Origin: Changchengzhania lutea
GTDB taxonomy: Bacteria; Bacteroidota; Bacteroidia; Flavobacteriales; Flavobacteriaceae
Assembly (NCBI RefSeq): GCF_006974145.1
Contig: NZ_CP039456.1
Span: 4,030,499 to 4,094,498 of the forward strand
Direction: 5' to 3'
DNA: 64,000 nt
The translations under genes were made by a program, and so were the position numbers. A model generated the notes under the pieces. It saw nothing but the letters and a program-made list of their open reading frames with translations. It did not search any database and was not told where the DNA came from. Below are positions 34,193 to 42,971 of this stretch, piece after piece. Positions within the stretch are counted from its first letter, which is position 1, and each line of letters starts with the position of its first letter.

Positions 34193-36406
34193 ATGAAACT
34201 ATTAATTAATACGCTGCTATTATTAGCGGTAACAAGTATATACGCCCAAAACAGCCTAACCGGAACCGTTTTGGACGAAAACAGCAATAGTCCCCTAGCC
34301 TATGCGAATGTCTATTTTTCTCAGCTTGAAAAAGGCACTATAAGTAATGAAAAAGGTCAATTTCTATTGGAAAACTTACCATCTGGTATGCATACCCTAG
34401 TGATCTCCATAATAGGTTATGAAACAAAATCCCTCGTCATTACACTACCAACACTGGACTATCTAGATATAGCCTTATCACCATCGGCTATCGAAATGGA
34501 GGACATTATTATTTCTACACCATTTCATAAACTGCAACGTGATAATGTTATGAAAGTAGAACAACAACGCATTTCTGATTTAAAAGCCCATGGGTCTATA
34601 AACCTTGCCGATGGGATTACAAACATAGCGGGTGTTGAGAGCATCACAACGGGATTGGGCATTGGTAAACCCGTGATTAGGGGTTTAAGTTCCAACCGTG
34701 TTTTGGTTTATACACAGGGGATCCGATTAGAAAATCAACAGTTTGGCTCAGAACATGGTTTGGGCATAAACGATGCAGGAATTGAGAGCGTTGAAGTTAT
34801 TAAAGGTCCTGCATCATTGCTTTATGGTAGCGATGCCTTAGGTGGTGTGCTCTATTTAAACCCTGAAAGATTTGCTCAAGCTCATAGTAATTCAGGCGAT
34901 GTATCTGCAAACTATGTCAGTAATACATCGGGATATATTACAAACGCTGGCTATAAAGCATCCTCAGAACATTTTAAATTTTTATTTAGAGGAAGTTTGA
35001 CCGAACATGCTGATTATGAAACTAAAAACTATAGCGTTACCAATACACGGTTTAGAGAACAAGATTTTAAAGCAGGAATGGGCTATCAGTATAAGGCTTT
35101 TAAAACCGAATTACGATATAATATCAATCATGCAAAATTGGGTATTCCAGAAGGTGTTGGCGAACAATCCAATAATCGTTCACCATTGCTTCCTTATCAA
35201 GATATTACCAATCATATATTTAGCTCTAAATCTTCAGTTTTTTTTAACAATTCAAGATTAGATATCAGTTTAGGGTATATATATAACGATCGTAAGGAGT
35301 TTGAAGAGCTTCATCACGAAGACGAAAATGAAGAAGAAGACCATGAGGAAGAAGATGAAATATTGGAAGCAGCATTGTATATGAAGCTTAAAACTGCCAA
35401 TTATGATATTAAATACAACCTCCCAAAACTCGGTAAAGTAGAGACCATTGTTGGACTTCAAGGCATGCATCAAACCAATTCAAATTATGGCGAGGAACTA
35501 CTTATACCTGATGCCACCACAAACGATATTGGCGTTTTAGCAACCTCTCATATTCATTTTGAAAAAGCAGATGTGCAGCTAGGTGCTCGCTTTGATAATA
35601 GGACTTTAAGTATTGAATCTCAAGAGAAACAATTCAACAGCTTTAATGGTGCTATGGGTGTTAAAACGAATATCACAAATGCACTGGTTGCCAGATTAAA
35701 TCTTGCGACTGGTTTTAGAGCTCCTAACCTATCTGAATTAGCTTCAGATGGTACGCATGAGGGCACGAATCGTTATGAAGTTGGAAATATCGATTTAATA
35801 AGCGAACGAAATTTCCAAACGGATTTAGCTCTAGAGTTTCAAAGTGAGCATTTAGAGGTGTTTGCCAATGGGTTTTATAACATCATAAACGATTATATAT
35901 TTTTATCCCCCAGTGGGTCATTTATTGACGGCGATCCCGTATTTAATTATATCCAAGATGATGCCACACTTTATGGTGGTGAGTTTGGTTTTCACTTGCA
36001 TCCACATCCTTTAGACTGGTTGCATTTTGAATCTAATTTTGAAATGGTCATAGGAAAACAGAATAATAGGGATTACCTCCCGCTGATTCCTGCAAACACC
36101 TTAAATAATACCATTCGTTTAGAATTTGAAAAATCTTGGATTAAAAAAGGCTATGCCTTTATTAAACTCCGTTCTACCTTTAAACAAAATAAGGTGAATG
36201 CTTTTGAAACTGCAACCGACGGATTTAATTTATTAAGTGCTGGCTTTGGTGGTAGTTTTAAAATTTTAGATAACGAGTTACTTATTTCTATATCTGGAAC
36301 TAATCTTTCCAATAAAAGATATATAAATCATTTATCTAGATTAAAACCAGATGGTATATTCAATATGGGGAGAAATATAAACGTGGGCGTTACTTACAAA
36401 CTGTAA
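34193..36406 (+). CDS. TonB-dependent outer-membrane receptor, probably for a metal or metal complex
   Basis: Receptor of 737 residues. Signal peptide MKLLINTLLLLAVTSIYAQ, then a carboxypeptidase-regulatory domain (residues 20-100, SLTGTVLDENSNSPLAYANV), then the plug domain LADGITNIAGVESITTGLGI, VIRGLSSNRVLVYTQGIRLE, IKGPASLLYGSDALGG, and a beta-barrel ending in GRNINVGVTYKL. An external-loop stretch near residues 371-392 is strongly acidic with histidines (LHHEDENEEEDHEEEDE), a good binding site for divalent metals. No SusD partner follows, so it is not a sugar system. Together with the histidine-rich protein just upstream I infer metal uptake. Confidence 0.88.
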   Translation: MKLLINTLLLLAVTSIYAQNSLTGTVLDENSNSPLAYANVYFSQLEKGTISNEKGQFLLENLPSGMHTLVISIIGYETKSLVITLPTLDYLDIALSPSAIEMEDIIISTPFHKLQRDNVMKVEQQRISDLKAHGSINLADGITNIAGVESITTGLGIGKPVIRGLSSNRVLVYTQGIRLENQQFGSEHGLGINDAGIESVEVIKGPASLLYGSDALGGVLYLNPERFAQAHSNSGDVSANYVSNTSGYITNAGYKASSEHFKFLFRGSLTEHADYETKNYSVTNTRFREQDFKAGMGYQYKAFKTELRYNINHAKLGIPEGVGEQSNNRSPLLPYQDITNHIFSSKSSVFFNNSRLDISLGYIYNDRKEFEELHHEDENEEEDHEEEDEILEAALYMKLKTANYDIKYNLPKLGKVETIVGLQGMHQTNSNYGEELLIPDATTNDIGVLATSHIHFEKADVQLGARFDNRTLSIESQEKQFNSFNGAMGVKTNITNALVARLNLATGFRAPNLSELASDGTHEGTNRYEVGNIDLISERNFQTDLALEFQSEHLEVFANGFYNIINDYIFLSPSGSFIDGDPVFNYIQDDATLYGGEFGFHLHPHPLDWLHFESNFEMVIGKQNNRDYLPLIPANTLNNTIRLEFEKSWIKKGYAFIKLRSTFKQNKVNAFETATDGFNLLSAGFGGSFKILDNELLISISGTNLSNKRYINHLSRLKPDGIFNMGRNINVGVTYKL

Positions 36407-36443
36407 AAAAATTATCCACTATATGTCATGTCGCTTATTCACC

Positions 36444-36517
36444 CGTCATGCTGAACTTGTTTCAGCATCTCATCAATGACTTTCTCAAAGCGACCCTGAA
36501 ACGAGTTCTAGGTGACG
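36444..36517. repeat. Palindromic CGTCATGCTGAAC element
   Basis: Left arm CGTCATGCTGAACTTGTTTC and right arm GAAACGAGTTCTAGGTGACG pair with few mismatches. It is a typical flavobacterial spacer palindrome and lies just after the receptor gene, where it could fold in the mRNA and help end transcription. Confidence 0.65.
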
Positions 36518-36545
36518 AATATGTAATGGCTATTTCATGAAAATC

Positions 36546-36689
36546 AAAAAGAGGCTGTTTGAAAACTAATTAACTCTTGTCAAACTGAGCGCAGTCGAAG
36601 TTTCAATGTTTTGAAAACCAAAGCATTTCGACTGCGCTCAATGTGACATTTAAGCTAAAAATCGACTTTTCAGATAGCCTCTTGTTTTT
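36546..36689. repeat. Palindromic element with GAGG-TGTC ends, second copy
   Basis: Ends AAAAAGAGGCTGTTTGAAAA (36546-36565) and CTTTTCAGATAGCCTCTTG (36666-36684) mirror each other and match the ends of the element at 32467-32942. The core is a different palindrome: TGTCAAACTGAGCGCAGTCG (36578-36597) against CGACTGCGCTCAATGTGACA (36629-36648), 18 of 20 paired. It lies between convergent genes and its ends are T-rich outside, so it may stop transcription from both sides. Confidence 0.7.
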
Positions 36690-36963
36690 ATACTTCAATC
36701 ATGGTTTCTTCTTTCTTAGTTTGAAAAACATAGGTATAAAACCACATGATGGTAAATGTTGGGATGATATCAAAACCGGGAATGGCTTCTTCTATAAATG
36801 AGAACACCCCTCCTATTTTACCTTTTCGTCCTTTATAAAGCTTTGTCATTAAATACCCTGATACTGGCGCCCAAATAATATCAACAAATGTGATCATACC
36901 TATAGCATCAAAAATCAAACTTAATACGAGTTTTTTATTTTTACTTAAATTTTCTAAATTCAT
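36688..36963 (-). CDS. Small membrane protein of unknown function
   Basis: Protein of 91 residues with two hydrophobic segments (LVLSLIFDAIGMITFVDIIW and FDIIPTFTIMWFYTYVF) joined by a basic loop KLYKGRKGKIGG. The short C-terminus is acidic. I do not know a named family. It is 52 bases downstream of the folE stop on the same strand, so it may be the last gene of the msrA-folE unit. Confidence 0.7.
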   Translation of the reverse strand: MNLENLSKNKKLVLSLIFDAIGMITFVDIIWAPVSGYLMTKLYKGRKGKIGGVFSFIEEAIPGFDIIPTFTIMWFYTYVFQTKKEETMIEV

Positions 36964-37015
36964 AATTATTGGTTTCTTTAATTAATGCAAAAAAGATACC
37001 AAACTTTACAATCTC

Positions 37016-37603
37016 CTATTTTCCTATTAATTTAAGGAATTCATTTCTGGTTTCGTTCTTTTCGAACTGCCCTCGAAACCCTGAAGTCGTTGTAATGGAG
37101 TTTTGTTTTTGTACCCCGCGCATCATCATGCACATGTGTGCAGCTTCTATAACAACCGCTACGCCTTGCGGTTTGAGAGTATCATTAATACAGTCTAAAA
37201 TTTGCTCCGTTAAACGCTCTTGAACTTGAAGTCGGCGTGCAAATACATCCACGATTCGTGGTAATTTACTCAACCCAACAATATGACCGTTGGGGATATA
37301 CGCCATATGTACTTTCCCGAAAAAAGGCAAAATATGATGTTCGCACAGAGAGTATAATTCAATATCCTTTACAATGACCATTTCATTATAAGATTCTTTA
37401 AACATCGCACTTTTCAAAATCTCAACAGGATCTTGATGGTAGCCTTGCGTTAGAAACTGCATGGCCTTGGCAGCACGTTCTGGGGTTTTTAAAAGACCAT
37501 CACGCGTGGTGTCCTCACCTAAATCTTCTATTATATTTTTGTAGCGCTCTTTAACATCATCAGTAACTTGAATGTTATACTCTTCAAATTGTTTATATGG
37601 CAT
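37016..37603 (-). CDS. folE: GTP cyclohydrolase I
   Basis: Converts GTP to dihydroneopterin triphosphate, the first step of folate (and queuosine-type) synthesis. The 195 residues show [19 protein letters not shown], the zinc site C87/H90 in SLCEHH with C158 in [11 protein letters not shown], the active-site region [20 protein letters not shown] and [13 protein letters not shown]. Length is typical of the FolE1 type. It starts 3 bases after the msrA stop, so the two genes are co-transcribed. Confidence 0.96.
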   Translation of the reverse strand: MPYKQFEEYNIQVTDDVKERYKNIIEDLGEDTTRDGLLKTPERAAKAMQFLTQGYHQDPVEILKSAMFKESYNEMVIVKDIELYSLCEHHILPFFGKVHMAYIPNGHIVGLSKLPRIVDVFARRLQVQERLTEQILDCINDTLKPQGVAVVIEAAHMCMMMRGVQKQNSITTTSGFRGQFEKNETRNEFLKLIGK

Positions 37604-37606
37604 AAT

Positions 37607-38152
37607 TTACGTGGTCTTTAATTTATTGGCGTAATACGTGTTTAGCTTTTTTATTTTGGGGTTGATAACAAATTGGCAATAAGGCTGCTCTTTATTGGCA
37701 TTGTAAAAATTTTGATGATCTGCTTCAGCATTATAAAAAACATCCAATTCTGTAATTTCAGTTACTATAGGATTAGCAAAAATACGCTCCTTTTCCAAGG
37801 CACTTATAAAGACTTCTGAGGCTTCTTTTTGGGCAATAGTGTTGTAGAATATTGCCGATCTGTATTGCGTACCAACGTCATTTCCCTGTCGATTCAATGT
37901 CGTGGGATCGTGGGTTGCAAAAAAGACTTCTAAAAGCTCCGTAAAACCAATAATGTCTTCGTCATAAAATATTTGAATACCCTCGGCATGTCCCGTTCTA
38001 CCCGTACAAATTTCCCGATATGCAGGATTTTTTATGTTTCCACCTGTATAACCAGATACGACATGCTCCACACCCCGAAGTCTATCAAATACAGCTTCGG
38101 TGCACCAAAAGCATCCACCGGCAAAGGTAGCCACTTGTAATTCTTTTTTCAT
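37607..38152 (-). CDS. msrA: Peptide methionine-S-sulfoxide reductase A
   Basis: Repairs the S-epimer of methionine sulfoxide in proteins. The ATG at 38150-38152 is chosen, giving 181 residues that begin MKKELQVATFAGGCFWC; the catalytic cysteine is C14 in GGCFWCTEAVF. The conserved VVSGYTGG, GRTGHAEGIQIFYD, FFATHDPTTLNRQGNDVGTQ and YRSAIFY follow. The resolving cysteine lies late, in YCQFVINPK. An upstream in-frame start (38194) would add 14 residues without family support. Confidence 0.95.
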   Translation of the reverse strand: MKKELQVATFAGGCFWCTEAVFDRLRGVEHVVSGYTGGNIKNPAYREICTGRTGHAEGIQIFYDEDIIGFTELLEVFFATHDPTTLNRQGNDVGTQYRSAIFYNTIAQKEASEVFISALEKERIFANPIVTEITELDVFYNAEADHQNFYNANKEQPYCQFVINPKIKKLNTYYANKLKTT

Positions 38153-38335
38153 AGCCCTTAAAGTTAAGCAAATTTTAGTTGCTCCGACTGACAAATACTT
38201 ACATCATACAGAAAAAATTAACTTTTAATTAATAAAGTTAAAGATTCTCAAAAGTAAATTTACTGCTAAACCTTTCTAGAATATTATCATTTTGTTAACA
38301 ACCTCATCATCAATCAACTAAATTTAAGCCATTTA

Positions 38336-40768
38336 ATGATTCGTTTTTCGATACTCTTTTTTTCTTTTCTTTTTACAATTTTCAGTTTCGCTCAGACTAA
38401 AAAGGCTTTAAACATTACCAGAACTGATGACCCTCCAAAAATAGACGGACTACTTAATGAAGCTATATGGTTGGATGCTAATATAGCAACAGATTTTACG
38501 CAATTTAGACCAAATATTGGTGTTGAATTTCCCGATAGCGAACGCACCGAAGTGATGGTAACCTATGACGATGATGCCATTTATTTTGGTGCTTATTTGT
38601 ACGATGACCCGGATAAAATCATGAGTCAAGTCACTAAGCGCGATAATTTTGGACAGAATGACTTTTTTATGATTGTGCTAAATCCCAACAACGATGCTCA
38701 AAACAATACCATCTTTATAGTTCAAAATTCTGGCAGTCAAGCAGATGCCATAGCCACTTTAAATAATGAAGATTACGGCTGGAATGCAGTTTGGAAAAGC
38801 GCGGTTAAGATGCATGATGACGGCTGGTCTGTAGAAATTAAAATTCCATATCGGGCGTTGCGATTTGCTAATGAACCTATCCAAACTTGGGGCATACAGT
38901 TTCAGCGAGAAGTGAGGCGAGAGCGCGCCCGTTATTCATGGAATCCAATCGATCCTACAACGGGATCCTCGTTTCTATATCATGGCGAACTTACTGGCTT
39001 AACAAACCTAAAACCGCCAGTGCGATTAAATTTATATCCTTTTATTTCTGGCGTGGGAACCTCATTTGATGGCCAATCAGAAACCGATATCAATTTTGGT
39101 TTGGATGTTAAATATGGCATCACAGACAATTTTACTTTAGACGCCACTTTGGTTCCAGATTTTAGTCAAGTGGGCTTTGACAGGCTTACGCTAAATCTAG
39201 GCCCCTTTGAACAAACCTTTAATGAACAAAGACAATTTTTTAAAGAAGGTGTAGACTTATTTAATAAAGGCAATTTATTTTTTTCAAGACGTGTTGGAAA
39301 CGCACCCATTACGGCTCCAGAATTAAATGATAATGAAAAATTTGTCAACTATCCGCAGGCCCTTAAAGTTTTAAACGCAGTAAAAATATCAGGACGCACA
39401 AAAAACGGTTTGGGAATTGGGATATTTAACGCCATCACTGAAAAAACGGATGTACGGATTTTAGATACTCTATCTGGTAATTCTAGAACGGTCGTTGCAG
39501 AGCCATTTTCGAATTACAATATTTTGGTGATAGATCAACAATTCAATAATAATTCTTCTGTGAGTATAATTAACACCAATGTTTCACGAAAAGGGAACTT
39601 TAGAGATGCCAACGTCACAGGATTATTAATGGATGTCTCAAACAAACGAAACACTTATAATATATATGGGCAAGTTAAAATGAGTAAAGTAAATCTATCT
39701 AATAACACGTCTACTGGGTACAGCAGTTTTTTTGCAGCTAGAAAAATTCATGGCAATTTTAGATATAGTTTTGACCATAGTTTTGCAGATAAAAATTACG
39801 ACATTAATGATCTTGGATTAATTCGAAGAAATAACTATAATAATATTGGAATTGATGCATCCTATCAAACCTTCAAACCTTCAAAAGAACTCAATAATTA
39901 TAGAATAAATGCCTATTTAAACTACAGACAATTGGCTGAGCCAAATGTGTTTACTGGCACTAATTTAGGGATTGAATTTCGAGCAACATCCACGTCGTTA
40001 AATTCGTTTGGATTCGATTTGAATTTTGAACCTGGAAAACAGTTTGATTATTTTGAATCGAGACAGGAAGAAAAATATTTTATATATGAAAACGCTGTAT
40101 TTGTGGGTGCTTGGATTTCCTCAAACTATAATAAAACCTTTGCCTATGATATAAGGTCAAATATAAGTACGCTTTTTGAAAACGGCAGGGATCTTTTTAA
40201 ATACAGAATTTCTGTGAGTCCTAGAATGCGCGTTAATGAACATTTCCTTTTGGATTATGATTTTCGGTTCGATTATAACAACGGAAGCCGTGGATATGCC
40301 ACATCGGAAAATGATGAATCTATTTTCGGCGAACGTAAAAGAGTCATAATTTCCAATAGTCTTTCTGCCAACTACAATTTCAATCCCTTGCACGTTTTAT
40401 CACTCACACTAAGAAAATACTGGGATACGGTTACCTATGATAAAACTCTTTTCACCTTGCAAGATAATGGCCGTTTAACTAAGAGCTCAGGATATACAGT
40501 GAACTCTGTTGAAAACAATCCAAATATAAATTATAGTACTTGGAATCTGGATTTAAGCTATTCGTGGGAAATGGCACCTGGAAGTTTTTTAACAGCCCTG
40601 TATAGGAATCAATTATTCAATAGAGATCAAAATGCAGACATCTCATTTAGTGATAATTTAAATCTATTATTCAATCAACCCATTCAACATACCTTTTCGT
40701 TAAAACTTCAATATTTTATTGATTACGGTTCTATAAAAAGTGTTTTCAGGAAGAAAAGAGATTCTTAA
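38336..40768 (+). CDS. DUF5916 outer-membrane-associated protein with CBM9-like domain
   Basis: Exported protein of 810 residues with the signal peptide MIRFSILFFSFLFTIFSFAQ. Residues about 25-215 are a carbohydrate-binding CBM9-like beta-sandwich (IDGLLNEAIWLDANIATDFT, VMVTYDDDAIYFGAYLYDDP, GWSVEIKIPYRALRF). The rest is a DUF5916 beta-barrel-like region (NFTLDATLVPDFSQVGFD, EQRQFFKEGVDLF, many alternating strands). The tail ends FRKKRDS rather than in an aromatic residue. It probably sits in the outer membrane; ligand unknown. It stands alone, with the ABC gene 50 bases further on. Confidence 0.88.
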   Translation: MIRFSILFFSFLFTIFSFAQTKKALNITRTDDPPKIDGLLNEAIWLDANIATDFTQFRPNIGVEFPDSERTEVMVTYDDDAIYFGAYLYDDPDKIMSQVTKRDNFGQNDFFMIVLNPNNDAQNNTIFIVQNSGSQADAIATLNNEDYGWNAVWKSAVKMHDDGWSVEIKIPYRALRFANEPIQTWGIQFQREVRRERARYSWNPIDPTTGSSFLYHGELTGLTNLKPPVRLNLYPFISGVGTSFDGQSETDINFGLDVKYGITDNFTLDATLVPDFSQVGFDRLTLNLGPFEQTFNEQRQFFKEGVDLFNKGNLFFSRRVGNAPITAPELNDNEKFVNYPQALKVLNAVKISGRTKNGLGIGIFNAITEKTDVRILDTLSGNSRTVVAEPFSNYNILVIDQQFNNNSSVSIINTNVSRKGNFRDANVTGLLMDVSNKRNTYNIYGQVKMSKVNLSNNTSTGYSSFFAARKIHGNFRYSFDHSFADKNYDINDLGLIRRNNYNNIGIDASYQTFKPSKELNNYRINAYLNYRQLAEPNVFTGTNLGIEFRATSTSLNSFGFDLNFEPGKQFDYFESRQEEKYFIYENAVFVGAWISSNYNKTFAYDIRSNISTLFENGRDLFKYRISVSPRMRVNEHFLLDYDFRFDYNNGSRGYATSENDESIFGERKRVIISNSLSANYNFNPLHVLSLTLRKYWDTVTYDKTLFTLQDNGRLTKSSGYTVNSVENNPNINYSTWNLDLSYSWEMAPGSFLTALYRNQLFNRDQNADISFSDNLNLLFNQPIQHTFSLKLQYFIDYGSIKSVFRKKRDS

Positions 40769-40818
40769 TTGTACATAAACGCTTTAAGTTGTAAATTCAC
40801 GGCTGATATAAATACGGT

Positions 40819-41481
40819 ATGATTCAGGCAAAAAATATTCATAAATTTTATGGTGATTTAGAGGTTTTAAAAGGCGTTGATATTCATGTTAAAAAAGGAG
40901 AGGTCGTTTCTATTGTGGGTCCCTCAGGAGCCGGAAAAACGACACTTTTACAAATATTAGGGACGCTAGATAGAGCTTCTAAACAGAATGGGTTAGAACT
41001 TCAGATTAATGATATCAACATTCAATCGTTAAACGACAAAGCCTTGGCTAAATTCAGAAATGAACATATTGGTTTTATATTTCAATTTCATCAATTATTG
41101 CCAGAATTTACTGCTTTAGAGAATGTATGCTTACCGGCGTTTATTAAAGGCACTAAAAAAGCGGTTGCCGAAAAACGTGCTAAAGAATTATTGGATTTTT
41201 TAGGACTTTCGCATCGTTATGATCACAAACCTAATGAACTTTCTGGTGGTGAACAACAGCGGGTAGCGGTTGCAAGAGCCTTGGTTAATAATCCAGATTT
41301 AATATTTGCCGATGAACCTTCTGGTAATTTAGATAGTGAATCTGCCGAAACACTTCACAGTTTATTTTTTAAACTTAGAGACCAATTTGGTCAAACCTTT
41401 GTTATTGTAACACACAATGAAGAACTGGCTAATTTAGCCGACAGAAAATTAACCATGGTAGATGGCCATATTGTTGCGTAA
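40819..41481 (+). CDS. LolD-like ABC transporter ATP-binding protein
   Basis: Cytoplasmic ATPase of 220 residues of the LolD/MacB class. Walker [10 protein letters not shown] near residue 35, Q-loop [16 protein letters not shown], signature [15 protein letters not shown], Walker [13 protein letters not shown], and H-loop VTHN are all intact. In Bacteroidota such orphan ATPases pair with FtsX/LolE-like permeases encoded elsewhere and release lipoproteins from the inner membrane or drive envelope enzymes. No permease gene is next to it. Confidence 0.9.
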   Translation: MIQAKNIHKFYGDLEVLKGVDIHVKKGEVVSIVGPSGAGKTTLLQILGTLDRASKQNGLELQINDINIQSLNDKALAKFRNEHIGFIFQFHQLLPEFTALENVCLPAFIKGTKKAVAEKRAKELLDFLGLSHRYDHKPNELSGGEQQRVAVARALVNNPDLIFADEPSGNLDSESAETLHSLFFKLRDQFGQTFVIVTHNEELANLADRKLTMVDGHIVA

Positions 41482-41617
41482 TTTTAAAAAACGCAATATG
41501 TGTTTCAAAAACAACAGCTTTTTTATTGAATTAAAATTATAATTCACTTAAAATGAAGATGTCATAATTTTTTGTAACTTGGAGAGTGACTTTTCTAACC
41601 GTCTAAATGTCTTTATT

Positions 41618-42082
41618 ATGAAAACTCTTTTTTCTTGCCTCTTAGCTGCCATCCTTCTTATCTCCTGTAAAAATGATAAAACTCCAGAAACCAGCGAATC
41701 AGCAGTAATTGATAAAAAACCAAGTCTTGAAGGGGTTTGGCAAATGGTGGGATACTACAATTATATGGATAATAAAATAACAGATTCATTTATGAGCAGT
41801 GATACGTATAAGCAAATAAAAATTTATACGCCTACAAAAGTGATGTGGAGCAGATTAAATAAACAAGATTCTACCGATTGGTTTGGCTATGGCAATTACA
41901 AAATTACAGATAGCACGCTTAGAGAAACGATAGTTTATGGTTCTAATTCTATGAACAAAGCTATTGAAAAGAACAATGAGTTTAAATTTGAACTTGTTGT
42001 AAACGAAAACACCTTTAATCAAATCGAATTGGATGAAAATGGGGATCGCATTTTATCAGAGAATTACATTAGAATAGAATAG
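41618..42082 (+). CDS. Hypothetical lipoprotein
   Basis: Lipoprotein of 154 residues. Starting from the ATG at 41618 the signal is MKTLFSCLLAAILLISC with a lipobox LISC; an in-frame upstream start at 41579 would add 13 residues without signal character. The mature part has a serine/threonine-rich linker, then GVWQMVGYYNYMDNKITDSF, KQIKIYTPTKVMWSRLN, FGYGNYKITDSTLRETIVYG, a lipocalin-like beta-barrel pattern common in flavobacterial lipoproteins. The ligand is unknown. Confidence 0.75.
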   Translation: MKTLFSCLLAAILLISCKNDKTPETSESAVIDKKPSLEGVWQMVGYYNYMDNKITDSFMSSDTYKQIKIYTPTKVMWSRLNKQDSTDWFGYGNYKITDSTLRETIVYGSNSMNKAIEKNNEFKFELVVNENTFNQIELDENGDRILSENYIRIE

Positions 42083-42121
42083 GTTTATTAGCAGATTTAC
42101 AGCGTTTAAATATTTAGTCAC

Positions 42122-42129
42122 TATTTTTG
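42122..42129 (+). promoter_or_regulatory. -7 promoter element before the DUF2400 gene
   Basis: TATTTTTG fits TAnnTTTG. It overlaps the in-frame TTG at 42127, which therefore lies upstream of the transcript start and cannot be the start codon. Confidence 0.5.
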
Positions 42130-42147
42130 CATGGCTTAATTTACGCT

Positions 42148-42924
42148 GTGCTAAATCCGTTAAAAACATCAGAACTTAAAGACTTTCTTGACACTAAGGT
42201 GGAACTTTATAACAACCCTAAGTTTATTGAAAGTGACCCTATCCAAATCCCACATCTATTTCATAAGAAAGAAGATATTGAAATTGCTGGTTTCTTAACC
42301 GCTACAATTGCTTGGGGAAACCGGAAAAGCATCATCAATAATGGGAAAAAATTGGTGGAATTGATGGATCACGCACCACACGAATTTATTTTAAATCATG
42401 ACGAAAATGATTTAATACCTCTTCAAGGATTTGTACATAGAACCTTTAATGGTCATGATTGTATTCAATTTATAAAGTCACTTAAAAACATTTACACGAA
42501 GCATGATGGTTTAGAAAACGTGTTTTCAAGTCACGCCGAAGCCCATTCGCTCCAAAAAACAATTTCAGAATTTAAATCCATTTTTTTTGAAATGGATCAT
42601 TTAGCAAGAACCGAAAAACACATTAGCGATCCTTTAAAAAACTCCGCGGCTAAACGCATTAACATGTTTCTACGTTGGATGGTTCGAAACGATTACGCAG
42701 GTGTAGATTTTGGTATTTGGAAAACCTTAAACGCCAGCCAATTATCTTGTCCGCTCGATGTACATTCTGGCAACGTTGCTCGTAAATTGGGCTTGTTAAA
42801 GCGTAAGCAGAATGACGCAAAGGCTGTATTGGAGTTAGACACCGCCTTAAGAGATTTAGACTCAACAGATCCTGTAAAGTATGATTTCGCCTTATTTGGT
42901 CTTGGTGTTTTTGAAGGGTTTTAA
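42148..42924 (+). CDS. TIGR02757 / DUF2400 family protein
   Basis: Conserved protein of about 258 residues. The family motifs are present: FIESDPIQIPHLF, DIEIAGFLTATIAWGNRKSI, LQGFVHRTFNGHDC, KRINMFLRWMVRND, VDFGIWKTL and CPLDVHSGNVARKLGL, ending LDSTDPVKYDFALFGLGVFE. It belongs to the helix-hairpin-helix glycosylase-like superfamily and may act on DNA, but no activity is proven. The start is set at GTG 42148, since the TTG at 42127 falls inside the likely -7 element; 42127 would give 265 residues. Confidence 0.88.
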   Translation: MLNPLKTSELKDFLDTKVELYNNPKFIESDPIQIPHLFHKKEDIEIAGFLTATIAWGNRKSIINNGKKLVELMDHAPHEFILNHDENDLIPLQGFVHRTFNGHDCIQFIKSLKNIYTKHDGLENVFSSHAEAHSLQKTISEFKSIFFEMDHLARTEKHISDPLKNSAAKRINMFLRWMVRNDYAGVDFGIWKTLNASQLSCPLDVHSGNVARKLGLLKRKQNDAKAVLELDTALRDLDSTDPVKYDFALFGLGVFEGF

Positions 42925-42971
42925 AAATTCTTTTACATATCTTTATGGTACTAATTATTTCTAATAATCTT

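Noticed and set aside
36546-36689. Riboswitch or structured regulatory RNA
   Set aside because: The structure is a simple long palindrome between convergent genes, downstream of the receptor gene and with no start codon after it on the plus strand; a terminator or repeat explains it.
40819-41481. Complete lipoprotein-release (Lol) operon
   Set aside because: Only the ATPase is present; the next gene is a small lipoprotein and no permease is encoded nearby.
42127-42150. TTG at 42127 as start of the DUF2400 gene
   Set aside because: It lies inside a likely -7 promoter element; GTG at 42148 is more probable.
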